Below the pieces are notes generated by a model that saw only the letters and a list, made by a program, of their open reading frames with translations, was not told where the DNA came from and ran no database searches. Shown piece after piece: positions 1 to 5,528 of a stretch of 5,528 bases of DNA. The translations under genes and the position numbers were made by a program. This DNA is from Gammaproteobacteria bacterium (GTDB lineage: Bacteria > Pseudomonadota > Gammaproteobacteria > Steroidobacterales > Steroidobacteraceae), in the NCBI GenBank assembly GCA_030040235.1, contig JASHUC010000024.1, positions 1-5,528 on the forward strand, written 5' to 3'. The number at the start of each line of letters is the position of its first letter. Position 1 is the first letter of the stretch.

Positions 1-1
1 G

Positions 2-937
2 CCCCCGCGCCGCGCCACGGCGTTCGCACCGGCCTCGGTCGGCAATGTCGCGATCGGGTTCGACATCCTCGGCTTCGCGATCGATGCGCTCGGCGATCGT
101 GTGACGGTCGCGCGCCGTGCCGAGCGTGGGGTCACGATCAGCGCGATTCACGGGGTGCCGGCGAGCCTGCCGCTCGAGCCCGAGAACAACACGGCCGGGC
201 GCGCCCTGCTGGCGCTCGCGCGCGCGCGCGCGCTCGACTTCGGGCTCGAGATGCAGATCGAGAAGGGCATTCCACTCGGCTCGGGGCTCGGAGGCTCGGC
301 GGCTTCGGCCGTCGGCGCCGTGGTCGCGGCGAATGCGCTGCTCGCCTCGCCGTGCTCCAAGCTCGAGCTGCTCAAGTTCGCGATGGAAGGGGAGGCCGTC
401 GCGAGCGGCTCGGTGCACGTGGACAACATCGCCCCCTCGCTCTATGGAGGACTGGTGCTCACCGTCGGGATCGATCACCCGCGGGTGAAGCCGATTCCGG
501 TGCCCGGCGAGGTGCGCGCCGTCATCGTCCATCCGCACATGTTTCTGTCCACACGCGAGGCGCGTGCGATCCTGCGGCGCAGCGTCGACCTCTCGGATTT
601 CGTGTGGCAGACCGCCAACCTCGCTGGCTTCATCTCCGGCTGCTACACCAACGATCTCGACATGATCCGCGCCTCTTTCGAGGACGTGGTGATCGAGCCG
701 CAGCGGCAGGCGCTCATCCCCGGGTTTGCCGCCGTGAGGCAGGCGGCGATGAGCGCCGGGGCGCTCGGGTGCTCGATCTCCGGGGCCGGCCCGGCCATGT
801 TCGCCTGGGCGCTCGAGGCCCGGGCGGATGATGTGCGGGCGGCGATGCGCCTGGAGTTCGCCCGCCACGATGTACGGATCGATGACTGGACCGTGCCGAT
901 CGACTCCCCGGGCGCGCGCGTGCTGGCCACCGCATGA
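2..937 (+). CDS. thrB: Homoserine kinase, GHMP family (5' end cut by window edge)
   Basis: Predicted to phosphorylate L-homoserine with ATP to O-phospho-L-homoserine, the penultimate step of threonine synthesis, in the cytoplasm. The frame is open from the first bases of the window: before the GTG at 101 there are 33 in-frame codons reading as the conserved homoserine kinase N-terminus (APASVGNVAIGFD, near 29-64). The true start is therefore just upstream of base 1, and GTG 101 is an internal Val. Visible length is 311 residues, close to the usual ~310, so only a few residues are missing. Seen: the GHMP ATP-binding loop PLGSGLGGSAAS (272-307), the segment GSVHVDNIAPSLYGG (about 407-451), and the C-terminal glycine motif SGAGPAMF (779-802). 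It ends in TGA inside the thrC start, which fits translational coupling. Nothing looks broken. Family assignment is firm. Confidence 0.96.
   Translation, partial: PPRRATAFAPASVGNVAIGFDILGFAIDALGDRVTVARRAERGVTISAIHGVPASLPLEPENNTAGRALLALARARALDFGLEMQIEKGIPLGSGLGGSAASAVGAVVAANALLASPCSKLELLKFAMEGEAVASGSVHVDNIAPSLYGGLVLTVGIDHPRVKPIPVPGEVRAVIVHPHMFLSTREARAILRRSVDLSDFVWQTANLAGFISGCYTNDLDMIRASFEDVVIEPQRQALIPGFAAVRQAAMSAGALGCSISGAGPAMFAWALEARADDVRAAMRLEFARHDVRIDDWTVPIDSPGARVLATA
217..233. repeat. Alternating CG tract inside thrB
   Basis: Seventeen bases of uninterrupted alternating C and G encode part of the ALARARALD segment of ThrB. The flanking ThrB sequence remains in frame, so this allele is intact. 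Such tracts can form Z-DNA and can slip during replication. Here it may simply follow from Arg (CGC) and Ala (GCG) codon choice. Confidence 0.7.
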
Positions 938-2277
938 TGCGCTTCGCCACCACGCGCACTCCGGAGCTCGCGGCCGGATTCGTCGAGGCACTCGAGCAGG
1001 GACTCGCACCCGATGGCGGACTGTACGTGCCACGGGAGTGGCCCACGTTCTCACCGGGGGCGCTCGCCGCGGAGGTGGAGGCGGTGCCCGCGAAAACCTC
1101 CGCACGCGCGCTCGAGCGGCTCGCCGCCTCGATCCTCGCACCTTTCGCGGCGGGCAGCCGTCTTGCGCCGTCACTCGATGAGATCGCGGCCGAAGCGTTC
1201 AGCTTCGATGCGCCGCTCACGCCGCTCGAGGCTGGGGCACCCGGCGCGACGGGCCCGCGCGTGCTCGAGCTGTTTCACGGTCCGACGGGCGCCTTCAAGG
1301 ACTTCGGCGCCCGGTTTCTGGCGGCGAGCTTCGCGCGGCTGAGGAGAGCGGCGCCTCATCGCACGCTCACGATCCTCGTCGCCACCTCGGGCGATACCGG
1401 CGGAGCGGTCGCCGCGGCGTTCCACGAGCGGCCCGGCATCGAGGTGATCGTGCTCTACCCGAAGGGGCTCGTCTCACCCACGCAGGAGCGCCAGCTCACG
1501 TGCTGGGGCGCCAACGTGCGCTCGTTCGCCGTCCGCGGCACGTTCGACGATTGTCAGCGTCTCGCCAAGCACGCGCTCCTCGATCCCGCGTTGCGCGAGC
1601 GGCGCGAGCTCACCTCCGCGAACAGCATCAATCTCGGGCGCCTCCTGCCTCAGGTCGTGTATTACGCGGCGGCGAGCCTCGCGCTCCGGCAGGACAGTCG
1701 CGAGCCCCCTTCGTTCGTCATTCCGAGCGGCAATCTCGGCAACGCTCTCGCGTGTGTGTGGGCGCGCCGCATGGGACTGCCGATCGGCGGTATCGTGCTC
1801 GCGCACAACGCCAACCGCACGGTGCCCGAGTTTCTGCGCACCGGGTGCTGGCGTCCGGGGCCGAGCGTCGCTACGCTCGCCTCTGCGATGGACGTCGGCA
1901 ATCCGAGCAACATGGAGCGGCTGAATGCGCTGTATCCGCAGCTCCCCGCGCTGCGCGGCGCCGTCGAGGCCGATGCGGTGGACGATCCCGACATCCGCGC
2001 CACCATCCGTTCCGCCTTCGAGCGCTTCGGCCGCATTCTCTGCCCTCATACGGCGACCGCGCTCGCCGTGTTCGAGAGGCTGCCCGCGGAGCGCCGCACC
2101 GGGCGGCCGTGGGTTCTCGTCGCCACCGCGCACCCGGCGAAATTTCCCGAAACGATCGAGCCATTGATCGGACGGGCGGTGCCGGTACCGGATTCGCTCG
2201 CGCGCCTCTACGCGCGGCCCGTTCAATACGCCGAGATTGCACCGGAGCTCCCGGCGTTGCGCAGCGCGCTCGCCTAG
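934..2277 (+). CDS. thrC: Threonine synthase (PLP-dependent)
   Basis: Predicted to convert O-phospho-L-homoserine and water to L-threonine and phosphate, the final step after ThrB. The 447 residues compare with ~430 for the E. coli/yeast-type enzyme, and the order of motifs matches that long type. The N-terminal domain has GLAPDGGLYVP (23-33). PLP lysine K122 lies in FHGPTGAFKDFGARF (codon 1297-1299). Next come TSGDTGG (151-157), the phosphate-binding loop PSGNLGN (264-270), SAMDVGNPSNMERL (317-330), PHTATA (371-376) and ATAHPAKF (397-404). All key motifs are intact. Two start codons are adjacent: ATG 934 shares ATGA with the thrB stop, and ATG 937 would give a protein starting MRF. No Shine-Dalgarno precedes either, so translation probably depends on reinitiation after thrB. 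The exact start is uncertain by one codon. Confidence 0.97.
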   Translation: MMRFATTRTPELAAGFVEALEQGLAPDGGLYVPREWPTFSPGALAAEVEAVPAKTSARALERLAASILAPFAAGSRLAPSLDEIAAEAFSFDAPLTPLEAGAPGATGPRVLELFHGPTGAFKDFGARFLAASFARLRRAAPHRTLTILVATSGDTGGAVAAAFHERPGIEVIVLYPKGLVSPTQERQLTCWGANVRSFAVRGTFDDCQRLAKHALLDPALRERRELTSANSINLGRLLPQVVYYAAASLALRQDSREPPSFVIPSGNLGNALACVWARRMGLPIGGIVLAHNANRTVPEFLRTGCWRPGPSVATLASAMDVGNPSNMERLNALYPQLPALRGAVEADAVDDPDIRATIRSAFERFGRILCPHTATALAVFERLPAERRTGRPWVLVATAHPAKFPETIEPLIGRAVPVPDSLARLYARPVQYAEIAPELPALRSALA

Positions 2278-2279
2278 CC

Positions 2280-2891
2280 ATGGACCTGCTGAGAAACCTT
2301 CCACCCCTCACTTGGGCGCTCGTCGCCGGGGCGGCGGCGCTCGGCTGGGGACTCGGATGGCTCTGGCGCTGGTATCGCCAGCGACGCGCGCGCAAGGCGC
2401 TCGTCGGAGCGATCACCGCGGTCGCCGTGGATCACCTGGTCGATGTGCTCGTCCCCGACGGCATGGGCGGCTCCTATCACGTCGATTTCGTGCTGCTCAC
2501 CGCGCGCGGCGTGGTGGTGATCGATCTGCGCGACGTGAGCGGCAATGTGTTCGGCGGCGACCAGATGAACGAGTGGACCGTCATGAACGGCGCGCATCGC
2601 TTCACGTTCGTCAATCCGCAGAGCGCGCTCTACGACCGGGTGGCCGCGGTGAAGGCGCTCTCGGGCGAGATGCCGGTCGAGGGCCGGATCGTCTTTACCC
2701 CGCGGGCGCGCTTCCCCAAGGGTCTGCCCAAGTGGACGCTCATGCTCGAGTCGCTGCGCAGCGAGTTTCCGCCCACCGAGCAGTCGGTGCTCTCGAGCAT
2801 TGCCGAGGGCTTCGGGGAGAGCTGGCAGAACGTCAAGAAATCCGTCGCGCCGAGCTCTCTCGCGCAGGCGCGGCCGGTCGCAGCCCCCTGA
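2280..2891 (+). CDS. Membrane-anchored NERD (nuclease-related) domain protein
   Basis: A 203-residue protein. One hydrophobic helix near the N-terminus (about 10-29, rich in Ala, Gly, Leu and Trp) is followed by the basic stretch WYRQRRARK (31-39), predicting an inner-membrane anchor with the rest in the cytoplasm. Residues about 48-140 read as a NERD domain: DHLVDVLVPDG, then YHVDFVLLTARGVVVID, then SGNVFGGDQMNEW. NERD domains are proposed relatives of PD-(D/E)XK nucleases. Here D69 fits the first acidic position, but the D/E-x-K position reads D82-L-R84, so the catalytic lysine is Arg. The tail (about 185-203) looks disordered. The gene begins 2 bp after the thrC stop with no Shine-Dalgarno, so it is probably the third gene of the thr transcript. 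ATG 2280 was chosen because it immediately precedes the helix; the reading frame also extends upstream inside thrC, but that part is a shadow. Substrate and nuclease activity are unknown. Confidence 0.82.
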   Translation: MDLLRNLPPLTWALVAGAAALGWGLGWLWRWYRQRRARKALVGAITAVAVDHLVDVLVPDGMGGSYHVDFVLLTARGVVVIDLRDVSGNVFGGDQMNEWTVMNGAHRFTFVNPQSALYDRVAAVKALSGEMPVEGRIVFTPRARFPKGLPKWTLMLESLRSEFPPTEQSVLSSIAEGFGESWQNVKKSVAPSSLAQARPVAAP

Positions 2892-2903
2892 GCTCGAGGC
2901 GCC

Positions 2904-4334
2904 TCAACCCCCCGCGCACTCCCGGGCATAGTCCGCAAGCACGAGCGCGACGCAGGCGGTGAGCTGCTTCGCGTATGCAAGGTGCAGGAATTCATTCGGT
3001 CCGTGTGCGTTCGCCTGCGGGCCGAGCACGCCCGTGACCAGAAATTGCGCTTGCGGAAAGCGCTCCCCGAGCATCGCCATGAACGGTATGGTTCCGCCCG
3101 AACCCAGCTGCACCGCCTCGCGCTGGAAGATCTGCCGCGAGGCACGCTGCATGGACTGCGCGAGCCACGGCGCAAAGGGCGGAGCGTTCCAGCCGCTCGT
3201 CGAGGGCTCCATCTCCAGGCGAATCTGCGCCCCGTAGGGCGGATCGCTGGTGAGCGCCGCCTGCAGCGCCTGCGCAGCCTTCGCGGCATCGCAGATCGGG
3301 GGAAGGCGCAAGGAGAGCTTCAGCGCGATGGCCGGCAACAGCACATTGCCGGCCGTGGGGATCGGCGGCAAACCCTCCGCCCCGGTCACCGCGAGGGTCG
3401 CACGCCAGGTGCTCCCGATGAGCAGCTCGACCGGATTGTCCGAGAGCGCCTGCGTGCCCGGCGCGAACGGCACCTTGCGTGCGACCTCTCCCCCGAGCAC
3501 CTGCGCAGCCGCGCGCATCTGCTCGAGCCGGTCCCTGGGGACCTCAGCGTCGAGCTCGGCGAGCAGCAGTTCGCCCGTCACGGGATTCTCGACTCTCGCG
3601 AGCAGCTGCTCGAGGATGCGGAACGGGGTCGCGGCAATGCCGGTCGCGAGCCCGGAGTGCACCCCCTCGGTGAGCACGCGCACTTCGAGCGAGGCGACGA
3701 GGTTGCCGCGCAGCGAGGTGGTGCACCAGAGCTGATCGTAATTGCCGCACTCCGCATCCAGGCATACGACGAGCGATGGGGTGCCGATGAGGCCCTCCAG
3801 GGCGGCGAGATGCTGAGGCAGATGAATGCTGCCGCTTTCCTCGGATGCCTCGATGAGCAGCAGGCAACGGGGCAAGGGGACACCTTGGGCATTCAAAGCG
3901 CAGAGCGCCGCGAGTGCGCTGAAGGCGGCGTATCCATCGTCCGCCGCTCCACGGCCGTAGAGCTTGCCCTCACGGATGACGGGTTCCCACGGCGACAGTC
4001 CCGCGAGCCAGCCGGTGAATTCCGGCTGCTTATCGAGATGACCGTAGAGCAGCACGCTGCCCGGGAGCTCACCGGGCACCTCGACCAGCAGTACCGGAGT
4101 CAGGCCGGGAATGCGATGCACTTGAACGCGCATGCGTGGGAGGCGCTGAGCACGGCACCAGTCGGCGACGAGCTGCACGGCACGCTCCATGTGACCGTTT
4201 GCCTCCCATCGGGCCTCGAACAGGGGTGAGCGGTTTGGAATGCGAACGAACGCCTGCAGGGACTCGAGAATGGACTCGTCCCAGTGCTGCTCGATGTGCC
4301 GCCGCAAGCTTGCCGTGTCGGGAGAGGTGTTCAC
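2904..4334 (-). CDS. M20-family metallo-dipeptidase
   Basis: Predicted di-zinc peptidase of the M20 (ArgE/DapE/ACY1/CPG2) superfamily, dipeptidase-like branch; 476 residues, normal for that branch. The metal and catalytic positions are all present: H99 and D101 in YGHLDKQPE, D132 in GRGAADDG, the glutamate pair E165-E166 in ASEESGS, D193 in CLDAECG, and H444 in ANAHGPNEF. H226 in GVHSG lies at the start of the likely lid/dimerisation domain (about 206-330). There is no signal peptide or membrane segment, so a cytoplasmic role in hydrolysing short peptides is inferred; the exact substrate cannot be read. Start GTG 4334 is preceded by AGGAG with 5-nt spacing. It lies 25 bp downstream of tatD on the same strand and is probably co-transcribed. 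DapE, ArgE or carboxypeptidase G are less likely, because the residues around H99 and D132 follow the dipeptidase pattern. Confidence 0.92.
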   Translation of the reverse strand: MNTSPDTASLRRHIEQHWDESILESLQAFVRIPNRSPLFEARWEANGHMERAVQLVADWCRAQRLPRMRVQVHRIPGLTPVLLVEVPGELPGSVLLYGHLDKQPEFTGWLAGLSPWEPVIREGKLYGRGAADDGYAAFSALAALCALNAQGVPLPRCLLLIEASEESGSIHLPQHLAALEGLIGTPSLVVCLDAECGNYDQLWCTTSLRGNLVASLEVRVLTEGVHSGLATGIAATPFRILEQLLARVENPVTGELLLAELDAEVPRDRLEQMRAAAQVLGGEVARKVPFAPGTQALSDNPVELLIGSTWRATLAVTGAEGLPPIPTAGNVLLPAIALKLSLRLPPICDAAKAAQALQAALTSDPPYGAQIRLEMEPSTSGWNAPPFAPWLAQSMQRASRQIFQREAVQLGSGGTIPFMAMLGERFPQAQFLVTGVLGPQANAHGPNEFLHLAYAKQLTACVALVLADYARECAGG

Positions 4335-4339
4335 GCACG

Positions 4340-4344
4340 CTCCT
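4340..4344 (-). promoter_or_regulatory. Ribosome binding site of the M20 dipeptidase gene
   Basis: On the minus strand AGGAG lies 5 nt before GTG 4334. It is a near-perfect Shine-Dalgarno sequence and decides the GTG start, since no ATG is nearby in frame. It lies in the 25-bp gap after tatD, so the dipeptidase can be translated independently of tatD. Confidence 0.75.
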
Positions 4345-4349
4345 ATGTA

Positions 4350-4370
4350 TAAACGTTAATCAATAGTTTA
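4350..4370. repeat. AT-rich inverted repeat across the tatD stop codon
   Basis: TAAAC (4350-4354) and GTTTA (4366-4370) are inverted arms around an 11-base centre holding the tatD stop (4360-4362). A second, overlapping pair AACGT (4352-4356) and ACGTT (4370-4374) is also inverted. It is the most AT-rich patch in a GC-rich window. The stem is too weak and lacks the GC core and T-run of an intrinsic terminator. It could be a protein-binding dyad or a melting region for a secondary dipeptidase promoter, or chance. Confidence 0.4.
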
Positions 4371-5211
4371 CGTTGCCATCCTCGGGTGAATTCTCTGAGC
4401 CTTCCAGCCCCGGCCCCTCGACCCTCGGCAGGCCAAACAGCGCGCGTGCCGCGGCAGTGCTCGAGTCGGCGAGCTCGGCCAGCGAGACCCCGCGTGCCCG
4501 GGCGACGGCGCCGGCCACGTGCGGCAGAAACATCGGCTCGTTGCGGCGCGAGGCGGGCTTGCGCTCCAGATCCCGGGGCAGCAGGTAGGGGGCATCGGTT
4601 TCCACCATGAGGCGGGTCGGCGGGATGCCGCGCACGAGGGGCGCGAGATGTGCGCCCCGTCGCTCGTCGCAGATCCACCCGGTGAGGCCGATCGCGAGCT
4701 CGAGCTCGAGATAGGCCTCGAGCTCGGCGCGTGTGCCCGTGAAGCAATGCGCCACGGCTCGCGTGAGCCCGGGCCGATGCTCGCGCACGATGGCGAGGAA
4801 ATCCTCGTGCGCATCGCGCTGGTGCAGGAAGACAGGCTTTCCGAGCCGGGCGGCAAGCTCCAGCTGCTCGGCGAAGGCGCGGCGCTGCACCTCGCGCGGG
4901 GAGTAGTCACGAAAGTAATCGAGGCCGCATTCCCCGACCGCCACCACGATGGGGAGTGCCGCGAGCTCCTCGAGAGCGAGGCGCGCCGCCTCGTCGAGAT
5001 CGGTCGCATGGTGTGGGTGGATCCCGGCCGTCGCGAAGAGCCGCTCGGGGTAAGCGTGCGAGAGCTCGATCGCCCGGCGTGTGCTCACGAGGCTCGAGCC
5101 CGTCACGATCATCTGCGCGACGCCTGCGTGGCGGGCGCGGGCGATTACCGCCGCACGGTCACGGTCGAAGGCATCATGAGTGAGGTTGACTCCGATATCG
5201 ATGAGCTGCAC
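4360..5211 (-). CDS. tatD: TatD-family metal-dependent DNase
   Basis: A 283-residue TIM-barrel hydrolase. Several segments match E. coli TatD itself rather than only the wider TatD family (YcfH, YjjV): DIGVNLT at the N-terminus (5-11), GECGLD (93-98), HCFTG (155-159), GWICDERRG (178-186) and LLPRDLERKPASRRNEP (210-226). Metal ligands expected from E. coli TatD are present as E94, H130, H155 and D206. TatD is a cytoplasmic Mg2+-dependent 3'-5' exonuclease linked to DNA repair and, in some organisms, DNA degradation; it is not needed for Tat export. Start GTG 5211 has GAGAGG upstream with 5-nt spacing and places DIGVNL at the usual position. The family normally ends near LFGL (258-261); a polar tail of about 22 residues follows here. 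No tatABC genes are visible. It leads a probable two-gene unit with the dipeptidase. Confidence 0.95.
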   Translation of the reverse strand: MQLIDIGVNLTHDAFDRDRAAVIARARHAGVAQMIVTGSSLVSTRRAIELSHAYPERLFATAGIHPHHATDLDEAARLALEELAALPIVVAVGECGLDYFRDYSPREVQRRAFAEQLELAARLGKPVFLHQRDAHEDFLAIVREHRPGLTRAVAHCFTGTRAELEAYLELELAIGLTGWICDERRGAHLAPLVRGIPPTRLMVETDAPYLLPRDLERKPASRRNEPMFLPHVAGAVARARGVSLAELADSSTAAARALFGLPRVEGPGLEGSENSPEDGNVNY

Positions 5212-5216
5212 GGGAA

Positions 5217-5222
5217 CCTCTC
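5217..5222 (-). promoter_or_regulatory. Ribosome binding site of tatD
   Basis: On the minus strand GAGAGG lies 5 nt before GTG 5211. This supports a GTG start whose product begins MQLIDIGVNL, aligned with the TatD N-terminus. No alternative start lies in frame just upstream. Confidence 0.65.
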
Positions 5223-5232
5223 GCGAGCGTGC

Positions 5233-5241
5233 ATTGTGTCA
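5233..5241 (-). promoter_or_regulatory. Possible extended -10 element for tatD
   Basis: Minus-strand TGACACAAT fits the extended -10 form (TG, one base, then CACAAT, matching four of six TATAAT positions). It would start transcription about 15 nt before GTG 5211, leaving room for the Shine-Dalgarno. No convincing -35 is seen. It lies in the 57-bp gap shared with the divergent gene at 5269, so any promoters of the two genes must overlap. This is a weak call from sequence pattern alone. Confidence 0.25.
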
Positions 5242-5268
5242 TGGGACGGTTGAGGGTTTGCTGGCAGA

Positions 5269-5528
5269 ATGCCGGCCGTGCTTGCGAAGCGCTCAATCGG
5301 TTGGTCGGCGGCGGCGCTGCTTGCAACGGGGACATTGCTCGCGCGGGCTGCCGATGTCCCGGATACCGAATGGCTCGACATCGAGAGCCGGATCCAGTAC
5401 GGCTACTACACCGAGGATGTCCGCGCGCTCGAGCAGGTTGTCGAGTCTCTCGAGGCGGATACGAGCGGGGCGGCGCTTCGGCCGTACTACCTCGCCCTCG
5501 CAGACTATCGCCTGGCGCTGCTCCAGCA
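5269..5528 (+). CDS. Exported helical (TPR-like) protein of unknown function, 3' end cut
   Basis: Only the first 86 codons are in the window and the frame is still open at the edge. The N-terminus looks like a Sec signal peptide: K7-R8, a hydrophobic core about 10-24, and a likely signal peptidase I site after A27 in LARA|AD, predicting a periplasmic or envelope protein. There is no lipobox cysteine. The mature part is alpha-helical in character and Tyr-rich (IQYGYYTED, about 42-50; RPYYLALADYRLALLQ, 71-86). Its spacing of small and aromatic residues resembles TPR hairpins, but no complete repeat can be confirmed. An in-frame TGA at 5251 limits the start to ATG 5269 or GTG 5278; ATG is preferred because it keeps the whole signal peptide. 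The only Shine-Dalgarno-like bases (GAGGG, 5251-5255) lie too far upstream at 13 nt, so the start is uncertain. Function not recognised. Confidence 0.72.
   Translation, partial: MPAVLAKRSIGWSAAALLATGTLLARAADVPDTEWLDIESRIQYGYYTEDVRALEQVVESLEADTSGAALRPYYLALADYRLALLQ

Noticed and set aside
101..103. GTG 101 as the start of thrB.
   Set aside because: The 33 in-frame codons before it encode the conserved homoserine kinase N-terminus, so the gene begins upstream of the window.
1500..2279. Upstream extension of the NERD reading frame through thrC, which would give a 463-residue protein.
   Set aside because: The extension is Arg-rich shadow sequence of thrC, and the recognisable protein begins with the membrane helix right after ATG 2280.
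1474..2304. Minus-strand open frame (276 codons) opposite thrC.
   Set aside because: thrC is intact with every catalytic motif; the antisense product is Arg-rich and matches no family I recognise.
2896..2905. GAGGCGCCTC palindrome as a bidirectional terminator.
   Set aside because: It has no loop bases and no T-run on either strand.
2982..4229. Long plus-strand open frame (415 codons) opposite the dipeptidase gene.
   Set aside because: The minus strand carries all M20 metal motifs in order with a good Shine-Dalgarno. The plus-strand product is Arg/Glu/Gln-rich with no recognisable domain, typical of antisense open frames in GC-rich genes.
4519..5253. Plus-strand open frame (244 codons) opposite tatD that runs into the intergenic gap.
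   Set aside because: tatD is unmistakable on the other strand. The antisense frame lacks a plausible domain and is best explained by GC-rich codon bias.
5256..5268. Promoter -10 for the right-hand gene in the bases just before ATG 5269.
   Set aside because: CAGAAT overlaps the start codon and has no -35 at a sensible distance, so it is not supportable.

Overview
The window is uniformly GC-rich, CTC/GAG-rich, densely packed bacterial chromosome. The order thrB-thrC with an overlapping stop/start, an E. coli-like tatD, and an M20 dipeptidase suggest a high-GC gammaproteobacterium, perhaps Xanthomonadales- or Steroidobacter-like. This assignment is inferred from protein similarity recalled from memory; no rRNA or other marker is present.

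Layout: two convergent blocks and the start of a third unit. Plus strand, 1-2891: the 3' part of thrB (homoserine kinase, missing only its first few codons), thrC (threonine synthase, overlapping thrB by 4 bp or 1 bp), and, after 2 bp, a small membrane-anchored NERD-domain protein. ThrB and ThrC perform the last two steps of threonine synthesis, homoserine to O-phosphohomoserine to threonine. A thrA homologue and any leader or attenuator would lie upstream, outside the window. Minus strand, 5211-2904: tatD, then after 25 bp an M20-family dipeptidase. Both start with GTG and have clear Shine-Dalgarno sequences. The two blocks meet tail to tail with a 12-bp gap. Plus strand, 5269 to the end: the first 86 codons of a protein with a signal peptide and a helical, TPR-like mature region, transcribed divergently from tatD across a 57-bp gap.

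Nearly every base is coding. I see no tRNA, rRNA, CRISPR array, insertion sequence, attachment site or convincing intrinsic terminator. This looks like an ordinary housekeeping region, and I did not find a new multi-gene system. The points most worth checking are the NERD protein (its D-x-K signature reads D-x-R, and it sits in a threonine operon), the AT-rich dyad between tatD and the dipeptidase gene, and the truncated exported protein at the right edge.
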